DNA of 64,000 nucleotides. Source: Salinimicrobium soli. GTDB lineage: Bacteria > Bacteroidota > Bacteroidia > Flavobacteriales > Flavobacteriaceae. The stretch is from positions 744,001 to 808,000 of the forward strand of contig NZ_JBLUWW010000002.1 in the NCBI RefSeq assembly GCF_048323655.1. The letters are read 5' to 3'. The first letter of the stretch is position 1; every line of letters begins with the position of its first letter. Below the pieces are notes generated by a model. The model ran no database searches and had not been told where the DNA came from. It was given only the letters and a program-made list of their open reading frames with translations. Of the stretch, positions 51,817 through 60,809 are shown piece after piece. A program made the translations under genes and the position numbers.

Positions 51817-53196
51817 ATGGAAAAATCCACTCTTTCAAGAAGATACATCAGAGGCTATACTTTCCTTACGGCATTGATGGTCCTTACTTTTTTTGCCTGT
51901 AACTCTGATGATGACAATGATGTACGGCAGGAACCAACACAATCGCTGGACCTGTTACTGGTAGCAGATAATTTAGTTTCTCCTGTAGGTCTTACTGAAT
52001 CTCCTGACGATAGCGGCAGATTGTTTGTAATTGACCAGGCAGGAATGATATGGCTTATCAATGCAGACGGCACGAAACAGGAAAACCCTTATCTGGATGT
52101 AAGGAGCCGTATGGTGAGTCTGGGTTCAGATTATGATGAACGGGGGTTGTTAGGGCTGGCCTTTCACCCTGACTTTGCCGTTAATGGAAAATTCTACGTT
52201 TACTATACGGCGCCACCCAATGCCGGAGGCCCTGAAGAAGGAGCAAGCTGGAACAATATCAGCCGCATCTCAGAATTTACCGTAAGCGATCCAGCAGCCA
52301 GTCAGGCTGAACTTTCCACAGAAAGAATTGTACTTGATATTGATCAACCACAGGGAAATCACGAGGGCGGGACCATTGCTTTTGGTCCTGATGGATATCT
52401 TTATATCTCCATAGGTGATGGAGGGGCTGCCGATGACGTTGCACCCGGCCATGTTGAGGACTGGTATGAGGCCAATGCAGGAGGAAACGGACAGGATATT
52501 GAAGAGAACCTGCTGGGTAACATTCTCCGTATTGATGTGAATGGAGCGCTTCCTTACAGCATCCCGGGGGACAATCCCTTTGTTGGGGAAGATCCTCTAC
52601 CCGAGATCTATGCCTATGGTTTCAGGAATCCTTTCCGTTTTTCCTTTGATATGGGAGGTTCCAACCGACTTTTTGTGGGTGATGCGGGCCAATCCCTTTG
52701 GGAAGAGATAAGCGTGGTGGAAGCCGGGGGAAATTATGGCTGGAATGTGAAGGAAGGAAGTCACTGCTTTGATGCGTCAGATAACAAGAATATTCCTGCT
52801 ACCTGTCCTGACACTGATGTCTACGGCACCCCTTTGACAGATCCCGTTATAGAACTGCCCAATGCGGCTAATCCTGCAGGCGGCGTTACAGTGACGGTGA
52901 TTGGCGGTTATGTTTATCGCGGAAACAGTATTCCAGATCTCAACGGTCAATACCTGTTTGGTTCCTTTTCAAAGGATTTTCAGCCAACAGGCGAGGTGTA
53001 TATTTCCAACCCGACTGGGGCTGGGCCATGGACCTATGAAGAAGTGAACTTCAAGAGCTATGCAGACAATCTGGGGTATTACTTAAAAGGATTTGGGCAG
53101 GACATGGACGGCGAAATGTATCTCGCTGTCTCCAGTCAGCTGGGACCTGCCGGAAATACCGGTAAGATCTTCAAGCTGGTACTGGTAAATGACTAA
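51817..53196 (+). CDS. PQQ-dependent sugar dehydrogenase family lipoprotein
   Basis: A 459-aa protein with lipoprotein signal (TALMVLTFFAC, C28). The mature six-bladed propeller of the GSDH/YliI family shows LLGLAFHPDFAVNGKFYVYY, PQGNHEGGTIAFGPDGYLY, ISIGDGG, LPEIYAYGFRNPFRFSFD and VFGD-type VGDAGQSLWEEISVVEAG. These bind PQQ and Ca and oxidise aldoses; some members have other ligands. It is a single gene ending with a terminator shared with the patatin gene end. Confidence 0.93.
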   Translation: MEKSTLSRRYIRGYTFLTALMVLTFFACNSDDDNDVRQEPTQSLDLLLVADNLVSPVGLTESPDDSGRLFVIDQAGMIWLINADGTKQENPYLDVRSRMVSLGSDYDERGLLGLAFHPDFAVNGKFYVYYTAPPNAGGPEEGASWNNISRISEFTVSDPAASQAELSTERIVLDIDQPQGNHEGGTIAFGPDGYLYISIGDGGAADDVAPGHVEDWYEANAGGNGQDIEENLLGNILRIDVNGALPYSIPGDNPFVGEDPLPEIYAYGFRNPFRFSFDMGGSNRLFVGDAGQSLWEEISVVEAGGNYGWNVKEGSHCFDASDNKNIPATCPDTDVYGTPLTDPVIELPNAANPAGGVTVTVIGGYVYRGNSIPDLNGQYLFGSFSKDFQPTGEVYISNPTGAGPWTYEEVNFKSYADNLGYYLKGFGQDMDGEMYLAVSSQLGPAGNTGKIFKLVLVND

Positions 53197-53212
53197 AAGT
53201 ATTTTTCAGCAG

Positions 53213-53243
53213 AAGGTATAGGTGTTCACCTATACCTTTTTTT
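53213..53243 (+). terminator. Terminator after the sugar dehydrogenase gene
   Basis: AAGGTATAGG and CCTATACCTT pair around TGTTCA, followed by a run of T. It overlaps the last codons and stop of the convergent patatin gene (53230), so the patatin C-terminus VKKK is encoded by the T-run. Confidence 0.85.
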
Positions 53244-54075
53244 TGACTGCCAGTTTTTTCACCGGGATATCTCCTGCTTCTATCATTTCCTGGGTATGGG
53301 AATATCCCACTTCAATGATCTCTTCGATCTTACTGAATTCAAAAAGCGAGTAATGTTGCATTTTTGGAGGGTCAATAACAAAATCGCAGAGTTCCATCTG
53401 GGGTCTGGTATTTTGGTTGATCCCAAGGTTAAGGGCCCGCTCCATTATCCCCTTAGGTCCCGTGAAGCCGGTTTTCTCTCCTGAAAAGTTTACGTGAGAA
53501 CCTATAAGGTATCTGCATCTCTCCCTTATGGCAGCTGCAGGTAAGTTGCATATGAGTCCACCGTCAACAAAATATTCGTCTTCGATTATGACCGGGGCGA
53601 AAAATCCGGGGACTGAACAGCTGGCAATAAGGTAATCGTAAATTGGTCCTGTGTTCCTGATCTCCTGCCGGGCCTGGTTCAGGTTGGAGAGGCCCATATA
53701 AAAAGGCTTTTTGAGACCCGAGAAATCATCTTCGGGAATGTATTTTTCCAGTACCACTTTCAGTTTTTCCATTTTTAAGAGCCCGGTGCGCCGCCATGAA
53801 AATCCGGTGACCTTCGAGAAGCTTTCTTTAATTAAGATCTCCTGGATCTCCAGGGGCTCAAAACCTGCGGCATATAATATTCCTACCACAGCTCCCATAC
53901 TGGTGCCCGAGATGACGTCCGGTTCAACCCCGTGTTCCTTGAGGGCTTTTAAAACTCCTACATGCGCATAGCCCCGTGCGCTGCCTCCGCTTAAACTGAT
54001 GCCCAGTTTGTGCTCGTAGCGCTTTCTTATAGATAAAAAATTGATCTTTGCGATGGTCTTTATTTTTGCGGACAA
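53230..54075 (-). CDS. Patatin-like phospholipase
   Basis: A 281-aa cytoplasmic lipid acyl hydrolase of the RssA type. The oxyanion loop GISLSGGSARGYAHVGVL, nucleophile S59 in GTSMG, and the Asp of YFVDGGLICNLP complete the Ser-Asp dyad. Also visible is the conserved SCSVPGFFAPV. It has no signal peptide and would act on lipids at the membrane. It converges with the sugar dehydrogenase gene and shares its terminator. No partner gene is evident. Confidence 0.94.
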   Translation of the reverse strand: MSAKIKTIAKINFLSIRKRYEHKLGISLSGGSARGYAHVGVLKALKEHGVEPDVISGTSMGAVVGILYAAGFEPLEIQEILIKESFSKVTGFSWRRTGLLKMEKLKVVLEKYIPEDDFSGLKKPFYMGLSNLNQARQEIRNTGPIYDYLIASCSVPGFFAPVIIEDEYFVDGGLICNLPAAAIRERCRYLIGSHVNFSGEKTGFTGPKGIMERALNLGINQNTRPQMELCDFVIDPPKMQHYSLFEFSKIEEIIEVGYSHTQEMIEAGDIPVKKLAVKKKV

Positions 54076-54179
54076 GATACAGTTTTTGGAGAGGCACGTT
54101 TTATAAAGTAATATTAAAGCAGCCCACAGGAGTTCCCAAAAATTGCTTTTTCAATATATATTAGTTCGCTTCCCATGAA

Positions 54180-54204
54180 AAAGACCGGCTTTAAGCCGGT
54201 CTTT
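54180..54204 (-). terminator. Terminator of the ScyD-like gene
   Basis: AAAGACCGGCTT and AAGCCGGTCTTT form a hairpin followed on the minus strand by TTTCATG. It lies 27 bases past the stop. Confidence 0.85.
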
Positions 54205-54230
54205 AGAAGTTTATGATTCATTTTCTGTTT

Positions 54231-55421
54231 TTACAGACTATAGTCCAGCATTCGTACTACCGGCTTTTTACCAATTACAGGATTATTGACATCATTATTC
54301 TCCAGAACCCATAAGTTGCCTTTGTTATCAAAGGTAATGGCACTGGGGAAAGAAAGGTTACCGGCCACTATCTCACCTTCAGATGTAGGATCCATGTCAT
54401 TTAAATCATAAGCGGTGATAGTTCCACCTTGCGCCAGATCGGGAACAAAGACCGAAAACCAGCTACTTTGATCAAATTGAACCACATAAAGTCGGCCATC
54501 CGGGCCAATTTCCATATCGATGATCGAGGTAAGCCCTTTTTTAAATACCTCGCAGTCACCGGTGTCTTCCTGACAAACCAAATGGCTTCCATCTGCCGGT
54601 AATTTCCAGATCCTTGAAAGACCTATAGGAAATCCACCTGCTACAGCACCGGTCAACTCACCCACGTAAAGGTATCCATCTGGTCCCAGTGCCAATGAGG
54701 TAGGAACCGGCTGTACATAACAGGGAATGTCACTGTTAATGGAAAAAAGTAATTTAAAATCGCCATTTTCGAGAGGAGGCGGTAAAATAGCTTTCCAGTC
54801 TACCGCTCCTGTGGTTGAAGCTTCGAGAATAGTATTTCCTGCTGCATCTGCAACAAAAGCAGTACTTCCGGAAACCGCTATGACCTTAAATGGATTGTTC
54901 TGAGGTCCTGCGCTAAAATCTGCGGACTCTTCACAAAGTACATTTTTCCACTGCAACCCTTCATTGGCGTCGGGGTCATTGTTGAATTCAAAATCTGCGA
55001 GATCGGCTACCATTCGCACATTCCCGTTGGAGATCCTGTAGAGCTCTCCGTCCTGGGCCAGGTCACTTCCTTCGGTAGTAACAAAAGCGTTCCCTGCACC
55101 AATAGTGGCAATACCATTAATACGGGTAGGAGAGTGCAGGCTTACCATATCCCGAACTTCGCCGTTCTTGATAAGTTTAATGCTTCTGCTTTCATCATTA
55201 AGACCTAGCATGATACTTCCATCGGGAGTACTGGCAATGTCAAAAACAGGGTAATCAAATTCGTAAGAATGGTTGGCTTGAGATTTCTTTGCGGAAGCAT
55301 TCAGGTCTTCCTGAGTAAGGATCGGTTCTTTTTGACAGGCGATGATAAGGATCGTCGACAAAAATAAAAAGAAGAGCCGGTTTAACCGGCGACATAAAAA
55401 GGGTGTACCCGATGTTTTCAT
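54231..55421 (-). CDS. ScyD/ScyE-family beta-propeller lipoprotein
   Basis: A 396-aa lipoprotein (LFFLFLSTILIIAC, C29). The mature domain is a propeller with repeated PDG elements, GPDGYLYVGELTG, GPDGRLYVVQFD and DNKGNLWVLENND, matching the ScyD/ScyE family named after cyanobacterial scytonemin genes. Two Cys pairs may be disulfides (VLCEESAD, VCQEDTGDCEV). The ligand and role here are unknown; there is no other scytonemin-like gene in the window. It is a single gene with its own terminator. Confidence 0.85.
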   Translation of the reverse strand: MKTSGTPFLCRRLNRLFFLFLSTILIIACQKEPILTQEDLNASAKKSQANHSYEFDYPVFDIASTPDGSIMLGLNDESRSIKLIKNGEVRDMVSLHSPTRINGIATIGAGNAFVTTEGSDLAQDGELYRISNGNVRMVADLADFEFNNDPDANEGLQWKNVLCEESADFSAGPQNNPFKVIAVSGSTAFVADAAGNTILEASTTGAVDWKAILPPPLENGDFKLLFSINSDIPCYVQPVPTSLALGPDGYLYVGELTGAVAGGFPIGLSRIWKLPADGSHLVCQEDTGDCEVFKKGLTSIIDMEIGPDGRLYVVQFDQSSWFSVFVPDLAQGGTITAYDLNDMDPTSEGEIVAGNLSFPSAITFDNKGNLWVLENNDVNNPVIGKKPVVRMLDYSL

Positions 55422-55634
55422 AATATCGAATTTTTTGGTTAATAAATTGATTATAAGGGGAGTACACTGAATTAGGAAGATACAAAATTATGTGCCGTAC
55501 AAAACATAAAACTTTGCTAATGAAATTCTTACAATTCCGAAGGGAGGTGTGAAAGCAGCTTCCGTAAGAAAAACCAAAGGTGATTTATAAGTGGCTCCAG
55601 CCAGCTCAGCTGGTAGGAGTAAACTGCAATTGCC

Positions 55635-55654
55635 TCAAAAATGTCATTTTTGGA
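55635..55654. repeat. Dispersed palindrome copy
   Basis: TCAAAAATGTCATTTTTGGA lies between the ScyD-like and 55714 genes. Upstream (55591-55617) is a short stretch resembling the D-arm of a tRNA, discussed under rejected items. Confidence 0.75.
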
Positions 55655-55713
55655 AGGGATTGTGCCTGTTCCTTCTGGATGTTGTACGGAATCGCAGGTG
55701 TACGAGTTTTCCT

Positions 55714-56394
55714 TTAAAGTTTGAAACCGGAGTTCATTTCAATTTTAGAATACCACACCTTTTTATCCTTCCACAGAAGGATCCCTTCATCGGTTTCGGT
55801 TGGAAATTCTTTGTCCACATGTTTGTCTATCACTTCCCCGTTCTTGTTGGTGATGACCCAGAAAGTTGTAAAGCCTTTATCTGCTGTCTTTTTCACTCTC
55901 ATAGTTTGTGTCCAATGCTTATCTCCGGCTTCGTAGTTCAGCTCAATGGCAACTTCATTGTCTTTCATGGGTATCTCAAACCCCGCAGGGTTGTGCGTCT
56001 TTAAAGTTCCCAGGTGAGTAGTTCTAATTTTATGTCCAGATTTCTCCGCATCTTCCGCATTAATATCAGAATAGTTGTAAACATGAGTTCTTTTTAAGGT
56101 AAGGTCTTCCAGGGGAGATTGGCCATTCAGCGTGATAAGAATAGTAGCCAATGAATCTTCCTGGGTAGAGACAATATTGGCCTGCGGATAGCTAAAAATA
56201 CCTCTCGAAGTAAGCTCGTTGGACAGCTGTTGATTCTGTCGTTCTAATTCCCTGATCTTTTCTGTGTATTCCTCACTTTCCCGGGTGTATCTTTCTTCAG
56301 TTTCTGAAACTGCCAATAAATTTCCGAAGTAAAAGAAGAGAGCGGCTACCACGATCAAATAGATAGACCACATGAAATCGGAATTAATTCTCAT
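55714..56394 (-). CDS. Membrane-anchored coiled-coil protein of unknown function
   Basis: A 226-aa protein. One N-terminal helix (about 9-28, IYLIVVAALFFYFGNLLAV) anchors a coiled coil (about 30-65, ESEEYTEKIRELERQNQQL), then a globular beta-rich domain (about 70-226). Orientation predicts a periplasmic or cytoplasmic soluble part; no family is recognised. It stands alone between two terminator-flanked genes. It might be a scaffold, but nothing indicates a specific role. Confidence 0.75.
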   Translation of the reverse strand: MRINSDFMWSIYLIVVAALFFYFGNLLAVSETEERYTRESEEYTEKIRELERQNQQLSNELTSRGIFSYPQANIVSTQEDSLATILITLNGQSPLEDLTLKRTHVYNYSDINAEDAEKSGHKIRTTHLGTLKTHNPAGFEIPMKDNEVAIELNYEAGDKHWTQTMRVKKTADKGFTTFWVITNKNGEVIDKHVDKEFPTETDEGILLWKDKKVWYSKIEMNSGFKL

Positions 56395-56672
56395 TGCTGT
56401 TGCTTTCCTAATTTGAACCCAATATAAGATTTTACCTGCCTAAAATTTTCAGAAATTCTCAAGATTTCTTCAGTGTAAATATAATCCATTGATTCAGTTG
56501 TTTTTACGCTGAAATTTTTATAGCTGCGGAAAATTCTTCGGAAGCAATTCGGCTTCCTTACTGAAGCCCAGAACTTTCCGGCACTGATTAAAAAATTGTG
56601 AATATCTATTCCGAAGAGAATTTAGGATCACTTTTTATAAGGTCTATATTTGGCCCCCTAAAAAATACAGAT

Positions 56673-57194
56673 ATGAGCGTAATTTGGTATGAGTGTAAGG
56701 TGAAATACAGAAAAACACACGAAACAGGCGAACAGAAAGTGACTACCGATACCTATCTGCTGGATGCGGTGTCGTATACCGAAGCCGAAGCCAGGATCAC
56801 AGAGGAGATGAAAGCGTACACCAATGAAGATTTCAGGATCATGAACATCAAGGTGGCAAACTTTTCTGAAGTGCATCCTTTTGAAAATTCAGATCGCTGG
56901 TTCAAGTCTAAGGTTTCCCTGGTTGCCCTGGATGAGGAAAGCGGGAAGGAACGAAAGACCAATATCTACCTGCTGGTGCAGGCCAATGATGTAAAAGAGG
57001 CTTTTGAGAACACCATCAAAGCCATGGAAACCACGATGGGAGATTATAACATTCCGTCGATTACCGAATCCCCGATCCTCGATGTATTCCCTTATTTCAC
57101 AGGAGAAGAAGAGCAGTTGGAGAAATACAAAGTGATCGATACTGCTTCCGAAGAAAAAGTGGAGGAGGAAACCGAAGAAGAAGTGGTCTCCTAG
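56673..57194 (+). CDS. DUF4494 family protein
   Basis: A 173-aa protein with the DUF4494 pattern WYECKVKYRKT, TDTYLLDAVSYTEAEARI, RWFKSKVSLVALDEESGKERK and an acidic C-terminus. The start at ATG 56673 (MSVIWYECKV) is chosen over the GTG at 56598, whose extra 25 residues do not fit the family. DUF4494 is a small cytoplasmic Bacteroidota family, function unknown. It ends with a dispersed palindrome and a terminator. Confidence 0.93.
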   Translation: MSVIWYECKVKYRKTHETGEQKVTTDTYLLDAVSYTEAEARITEEMKAYTNEDFRIMNIKVANFSEVHPFENSDRWFKSKVSLVALDEESGKERKTNIYLLVQANDVKEAFENTIKAMETTMGDYNIPSITESPILDVFPYFTGEEEQLEKYKVIDTASEEKVEEETEEEVVS

Positions 57195-57200
57195 AGACCT

Positions 57201-57220
57201 TCCAAAAATGACATTTTAGA
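57201..57220. repeat. Dispersed palindrome copy
   Basis: TCCAAAAATGACATTTTAGA lies seven bases past the DUF4494 stop and directly abuts the terminator hairpin. Confidence 0.7.
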
Positions 57221-57246
57221 CACCTCTCTTAAGAGGTGTTTTTTTA
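57220..57246 (+). terminator. Terminator of the DUF4494 gene
   Basis: ACACCTCT and AGAGGTGT pair around CTTA, followed by seven T. Confidence 0.9.
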
Positions 57247-57360
57247 TTACAGGCAGAAATCTCTTCAGGATTCAAATTGGCGCCTCCTGACTTTTCTCCC
57301 AAAATTTTGCTAAAGCTGTAACGAAATACCCGGACAGTAGTCTCTAGGAAAAACCAAAAA

Positions 57361-58737
57361 ATGAAGAAACTTATATTTTTGATCATGCTGGCGTTTTCGG
57401 GTTCGGCCTTTAGCCAGATGTCAAACAGCCTTACTGAGAGTGAAAAGATCTATGGGCTCTCCAAATTCTGGCAGGAAGTGAATTACAATTTTGTCTACTA
57501 TGATAAAGTGGATAAGAAGGAATGGGAAGATCTCTATAAAAAGACGATCGTCGAGGTGCAGCAGACAAAGACTGATTACGAGTACTACCGGGTAATGGAG
57601 AAGTTCTGTGCTTCCTTAAAAGACGGGCATACCAACGTTTTTTTCCCGAGGGAGATAGATAAAAACATCAACCGTATTGATTTTGGAGCTTACCGTTTCC
57701 TCATTTCAAATATTGACGGCAGGGCGGTGATCACCGGCATCAACGCGAGTAAGAAGCAAGAGATCCCGATAGGTACCGAGATCATTAAGGTGAACGGACT
57801 TAGCAGCAGGCAGTACATCAAGGAAAATGTGGAGCCATACATCTCGTCTTCCACATCCTATGTGCTGGAGGATTGGGGCATTAGTAGAATGTTATGGGCT
57901 CCAATGGGCACCACTTTCCAGCTCGAGCTGCGACTGCCTGACGGAAAAATAAAGAACCTGAAGGTCACTGCCGAAAAATCTGAAGAGGAGGAGCTGTATC
58001 CGCCAATGAAGCAGCGTGAGCTTTTAGAATTCAAATGGTTAAACGACGGGATTGCCTATGTGGCGCTCAATTCTTTTGATAATGAGAAAATAAACAGCCT
58101 CTTCATTGAGAAGTTACCTGAGCTGTATAAAGCTAAAAAACTTATCATAGATCTAAGGAACAATGGCGGGGGTAGTACATGGATAGGCAAGTCCATCTTT
58201 GAATACCTCACCAATGACAGCCTGCTTTATGGTTCAAAAACTCAAACCCGGCAACATATTTCTGTCTACAAGGCCTGGGGAAAATGGGTTGAACCACAGG
58301 ATACTATAGACAATCCGCAGGCTAAGCAAATGTACAGCGCTTTTCGCGACCAAACCTATTTTGATCTGCCTTACAGTCCTGAGCAGGTGGATCTAAAAGC
58401 CAAAAGGATCGTGGTGCCCACTGTACTGCTCATAGGTCACAATACCGCATCTGCTGCTGAGGACTTTCTTATCTATGCCGATAACCAGCCGCACATGACC
58501 ATCCTAGGGGAACCCAGCTTTGGCAGCACCGGACAGCCCCTGATGTTCGACATGCCCGGCGGCGGTTACGCCAGGATATGTACCAAAAAAGATACTTATC
58601 CTGATGGACGGGAATTTGTTGGAGTAGGAGTGCAGCCCGATATTATGGTTTCGAAAAAACTGTCTGACTTCCTGGAAGAAAAAGATCCTGTGTTAGAGAA
58701 AGCCGTGGAATTCCTGAAAGCTAAAAAGGCTCTATAA
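57361..58737 (+). CDS. S41-family peptidase, exported
   Basis: A 458-aa protein with signal peptide (MKKLIFLIMLAFSGSAFSQ). After a helical N-region (DGHTNVFFP) and a PDZ-like segment (about 105-190), the tail-specific protease core shows KKLIIDLRNNGGGS and the nucleophile S364 in HNTASAAEDF, followed by EPSFGSTGQP and VQPDIMVSK. It would degrade periplasmic or surface proteins from the C-terminus. It is a single gene with a terminator. The Ser/Lys dyad looks intact. Confidence 0.93.
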   Translation: MKKLIFLIMLAFSGSAFSQMSNSLTESEKIYGLSKFWQEVNYNFVYYDKVDKKEWEDLYKKTIVEVQQTKTDYEYYRVMEKFCASLKDGHTNVFFPREIDKNINRIDFGAYRFLISNIDGRAVITGINASKKQEIPIGTEIIKVNGLSSRQYIKENVEPYISSSTSYVLEDWGISRMLWAPMGTTFQLELRLPDGKIKNLKVTAEKSEEEELYPPMKQRELLEFKWLNDGIAYVALNSFDNEKINSLFIEKLPELYKAKKLIIDLRNNGGGSTWIGKSIFEYLTNDSLLYGSKTQTRQHISVYKAWGKWVEPQDTIDNPQAKQMYSAFRDQTYFDLPYSPEQVDLKAKRIVVPTVLLIGHNTASAAEDFLIYADNQPHMTILGEPSFGSTGQPLMFDMPGGGYARICTKKDTYPDGREFVGVGVQPDIMVSKKLSDFLEEKDPVLEKAVEFLKAKKAL

Positions 58738-58765
58738 TTCTTAAAACTTCTATTAATTTGCGCCA

Positions 58766-58796
58766 AACACCCTGTGAAAGCAGGGTGTTATTTTTC
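58766..58796 (+). terminator. Terminator of the S41 peptidase gene
   Basis: AACACCCTG and CAGGGTGTT pair around TGAAAG, then ATTTTT. Confidence 0.85.
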
Positions 58797-58867
58797 CGAA
58801 GACACTTTCGGAACTCTAAAATAGTTAGAGCTTAAAAATGTATACTTCCTGTAATCGCCAATACTAT

Positions 58868-60385
58868 TTATTGTTTCTCATAAATATCACCATAAGGATC
58901 TTCTACCACAATAAATTGGGTTCTTTCCGCATTTACGAATTCAATTTGCCCAATTTCGGGATCATTGGGATCACCTTCATAATATATTGTAAGGATATTA
59001 CCTGAAAAAGTATAAGTCCCATTTGCGTTATAGGTCTCTCTGGGATACGTGGTATCGGCATCGTCACTTGTTATTACACAGGTATTGGTGTCCACATGAC
59101 GATTTAGATCAATGTACTGTTCTTCACTTGAAGCAGAATATGTATCTTCTGTAAAGGTTAAAGTCTGGGAATATAAGTAATCAATGAAAATAGCAATGTC
59201 GGGACAATCATCTAAATAATCATATACTGGGGATCCTAAAGCTTTCCCTGCCCAGGTTAAGGGTTTCCAGGTCCCTATCATTGGGTTTTCCCGACTTAAA
59301 GCCAGAAGCATTGATCTAACACATCCATTTCCGTCTACAACAGAGATCATATAGGTGTCATCAGGATAATCATTACTGAAGATCTGGTTTTGCTGGACAG
59401 TGTTGTTTACCGCATATGAGTAGGGCGAGGCACCACCAGAAATATTCCGTATTACTATGGTCCCGTCCTGATCCATGAAGGCACTAAAGCTTATTTGTAC
59501 GGATTCGCATTCATTTACTTCCAGGTTTGGGGTTGGGTCTTCTCCTGGTGGTACAGGGTTAGGAACGGGAACTCCGTTAGGGTAAGGCAGATCTGATGGC
59601 ACAATTTCTGAAGCCCCGGCCTCATTTAAAATTGCCGATAAGGCAATTGCAGTAATTCCTATAGCAGCTCCTATCGCAACCGGAACAGCAACAGCAGCAA
59701 CCGCAGTCGCAGTAGATGCTACAACGGGAATAAGAGACCAACCACCACCTATCACAGAAACAATTTCGGCTACAACTATTCCGCTGGCAACTCCAGTTAT
59801 AAGATCCAGGCTTGATCCGGCACTTTTGGTAACATTTCTGGAAGACCCGGAATTGTTCCGGGCAGTACCGGGAACATTTTGTACCCCTCCAGTTTCCCCA
59901 TTTAAAGTGGTGGTAAAAAAGACTTCTCCCGTGTGCGTAGTCCAGTTGTACTCGTAGAGGGAAATTGTGATGGGACTGGAGCCAACTTCAGGGTAAGAAA
60001 ATTTCATCACCACGGGTGCCCTTTCCCCGTTTACTGAAATAAAGGAAGAAGCTATTCTACTGGTAAAAGGGTCCAGTACCAGGTTAACTATCGTGTCATT
60101 GTTCTTCTTTTGGACCGTCACAGTTTTTGGCACAGAAGGCTCGCCAATAGCATCAAAAGTTCCATAGATGTCAATCATTACATTATTATCTTCATAATGT
60201 GCCTGCAAGGCATCGGCATTTGGATTTCCGGTTTGATTTTTATAAACCGTGAGTCCCTGTGGGTTAGAGGTAGAAGTATCTGGCTCAGAAGGACCATCAT
60301 CTGTAGAACAGCCGGCCAGAAAGTATAGGGGGAGTAAATAGATTAAAACAAAAAAAGATTTGGCGCGTGTAAGTTTAAATATCAT
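58868..60385 (-). CDS. Lipoprotein with SprB-like and lipocalin-like regions
   Basis: A 505-aa lipoprotein (signal LIYLLPLYFLAGC, C26). Residues about 30-195 are an unrecognised beta-rich domain. A striking Ala/Val/Ile-rich stretch (about 196-255, STATAVAAVAVPVAIGA) could be two helices of a hairpin, odd for an exported lipoprotein. About 290-355 (GGASPYSYAVNN, GNGCVRS) resembles a SprB repeat, and the C-terminal 130 residues (IGTWKPLTWAG...) look lipocalin-like. No role is known. It is a single gene preceded by a long intergenic region. Confidence 0.8.
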   Translation of the reverse strand: MIFKLTRAKSFFVLIYLLPLYFLAGCSTDDGPSEPDTSTSNPQGLTVYKNQTGNPNADALQAHYEDNNVMIDIYGTFDAIGEPSVPKTVTVQKKNNDTIVNLVLDPFTSRIASSFISVNGERAPVVMKFSYPEVGSSPITISLYEYNWTTHTGEVFFTTTLNGETGGVQNVPGTARNNSGSSRNVTKSAGSSLDLITGVASGIVVAEIVSVIGGGWSLIPVVASTATAVAAVAVPVAIGAAIGITAIALSAILNEAGASEIVPSDLPYPNGVPVPNPVPPGEDPTPNLEVNECESVQISFSAFMDQDGTIVIRNISGGASPYSYAVNNTVQQNQIFSNDYPDDTYMISVVDGNGCVRSMLLALSRENPMIGTWKPLTWAGKALGSPVYDYLDDCPDIAIFIDYLYSQTLTFTEDTYSASSEEQYIDLNRHVDTNTCVITSDDADTTYPRETYNANGTYTFSGNILTIYYEGDPNDPEIGQIEFVNAERTQFIVVEDPYGDIYEKQ

Positions 60386-60809
60386 AAGCAGGTGCTTTAA
60401 AGGAAGTTAGAAAAAGGGGTAAAATACAACCAACCTTTTCCCTGTGCAATACCTAATAGTGGGTAATAAGAGTGTAGTATGATGAAAATCAATGGTTAAG
60501 ACGAAAATATTTACCTTAAATTTGGTGTTGAGGCTTAACGAGCCCATCCTCTAAGGCAAAAAATTTGGGACTTTTAGGGGGACTTCATTCCTGAAACCAA
60601 CTCTTTTTCAGCCTTTTTAGATGACAGATGTCATTCTTTAGTTGCTGTTTGTCAGCTACCTTTAAAAGGTTGATGCATTGAGCTGGAATGAATCGACCTC
60701 TCTTTTCAAATGAAGGAGCTTTTTAATATTACCCGTTGTCGATCCGGACGAAAAGAGCGCTTAAAAGTGACTTTTTTGAGAGCCATCTCGTCATTATAAA
60801 GTTCCGGAT
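60386..60809. other. Intergenic region upstream of tonB
   Basis: About 424 bases without a convincing coding frame. A degenerate copy of the dispersed palindrome (TTAAAAGTGACTTTTTTGAG) lies at 60761-60780. No operator or terminator is clear. Confidence 0.5.

Noticed and set aside
55591..55617. A stretch resembling the D-arm of a tRNA (CAGCTCAGCTGGTAGGAG)
   Set aside because: No matching anticodon arm or T-arm at the right spacing; the palindrome copy interrupts what follows. At most a relic; the match is short enough to be chance.
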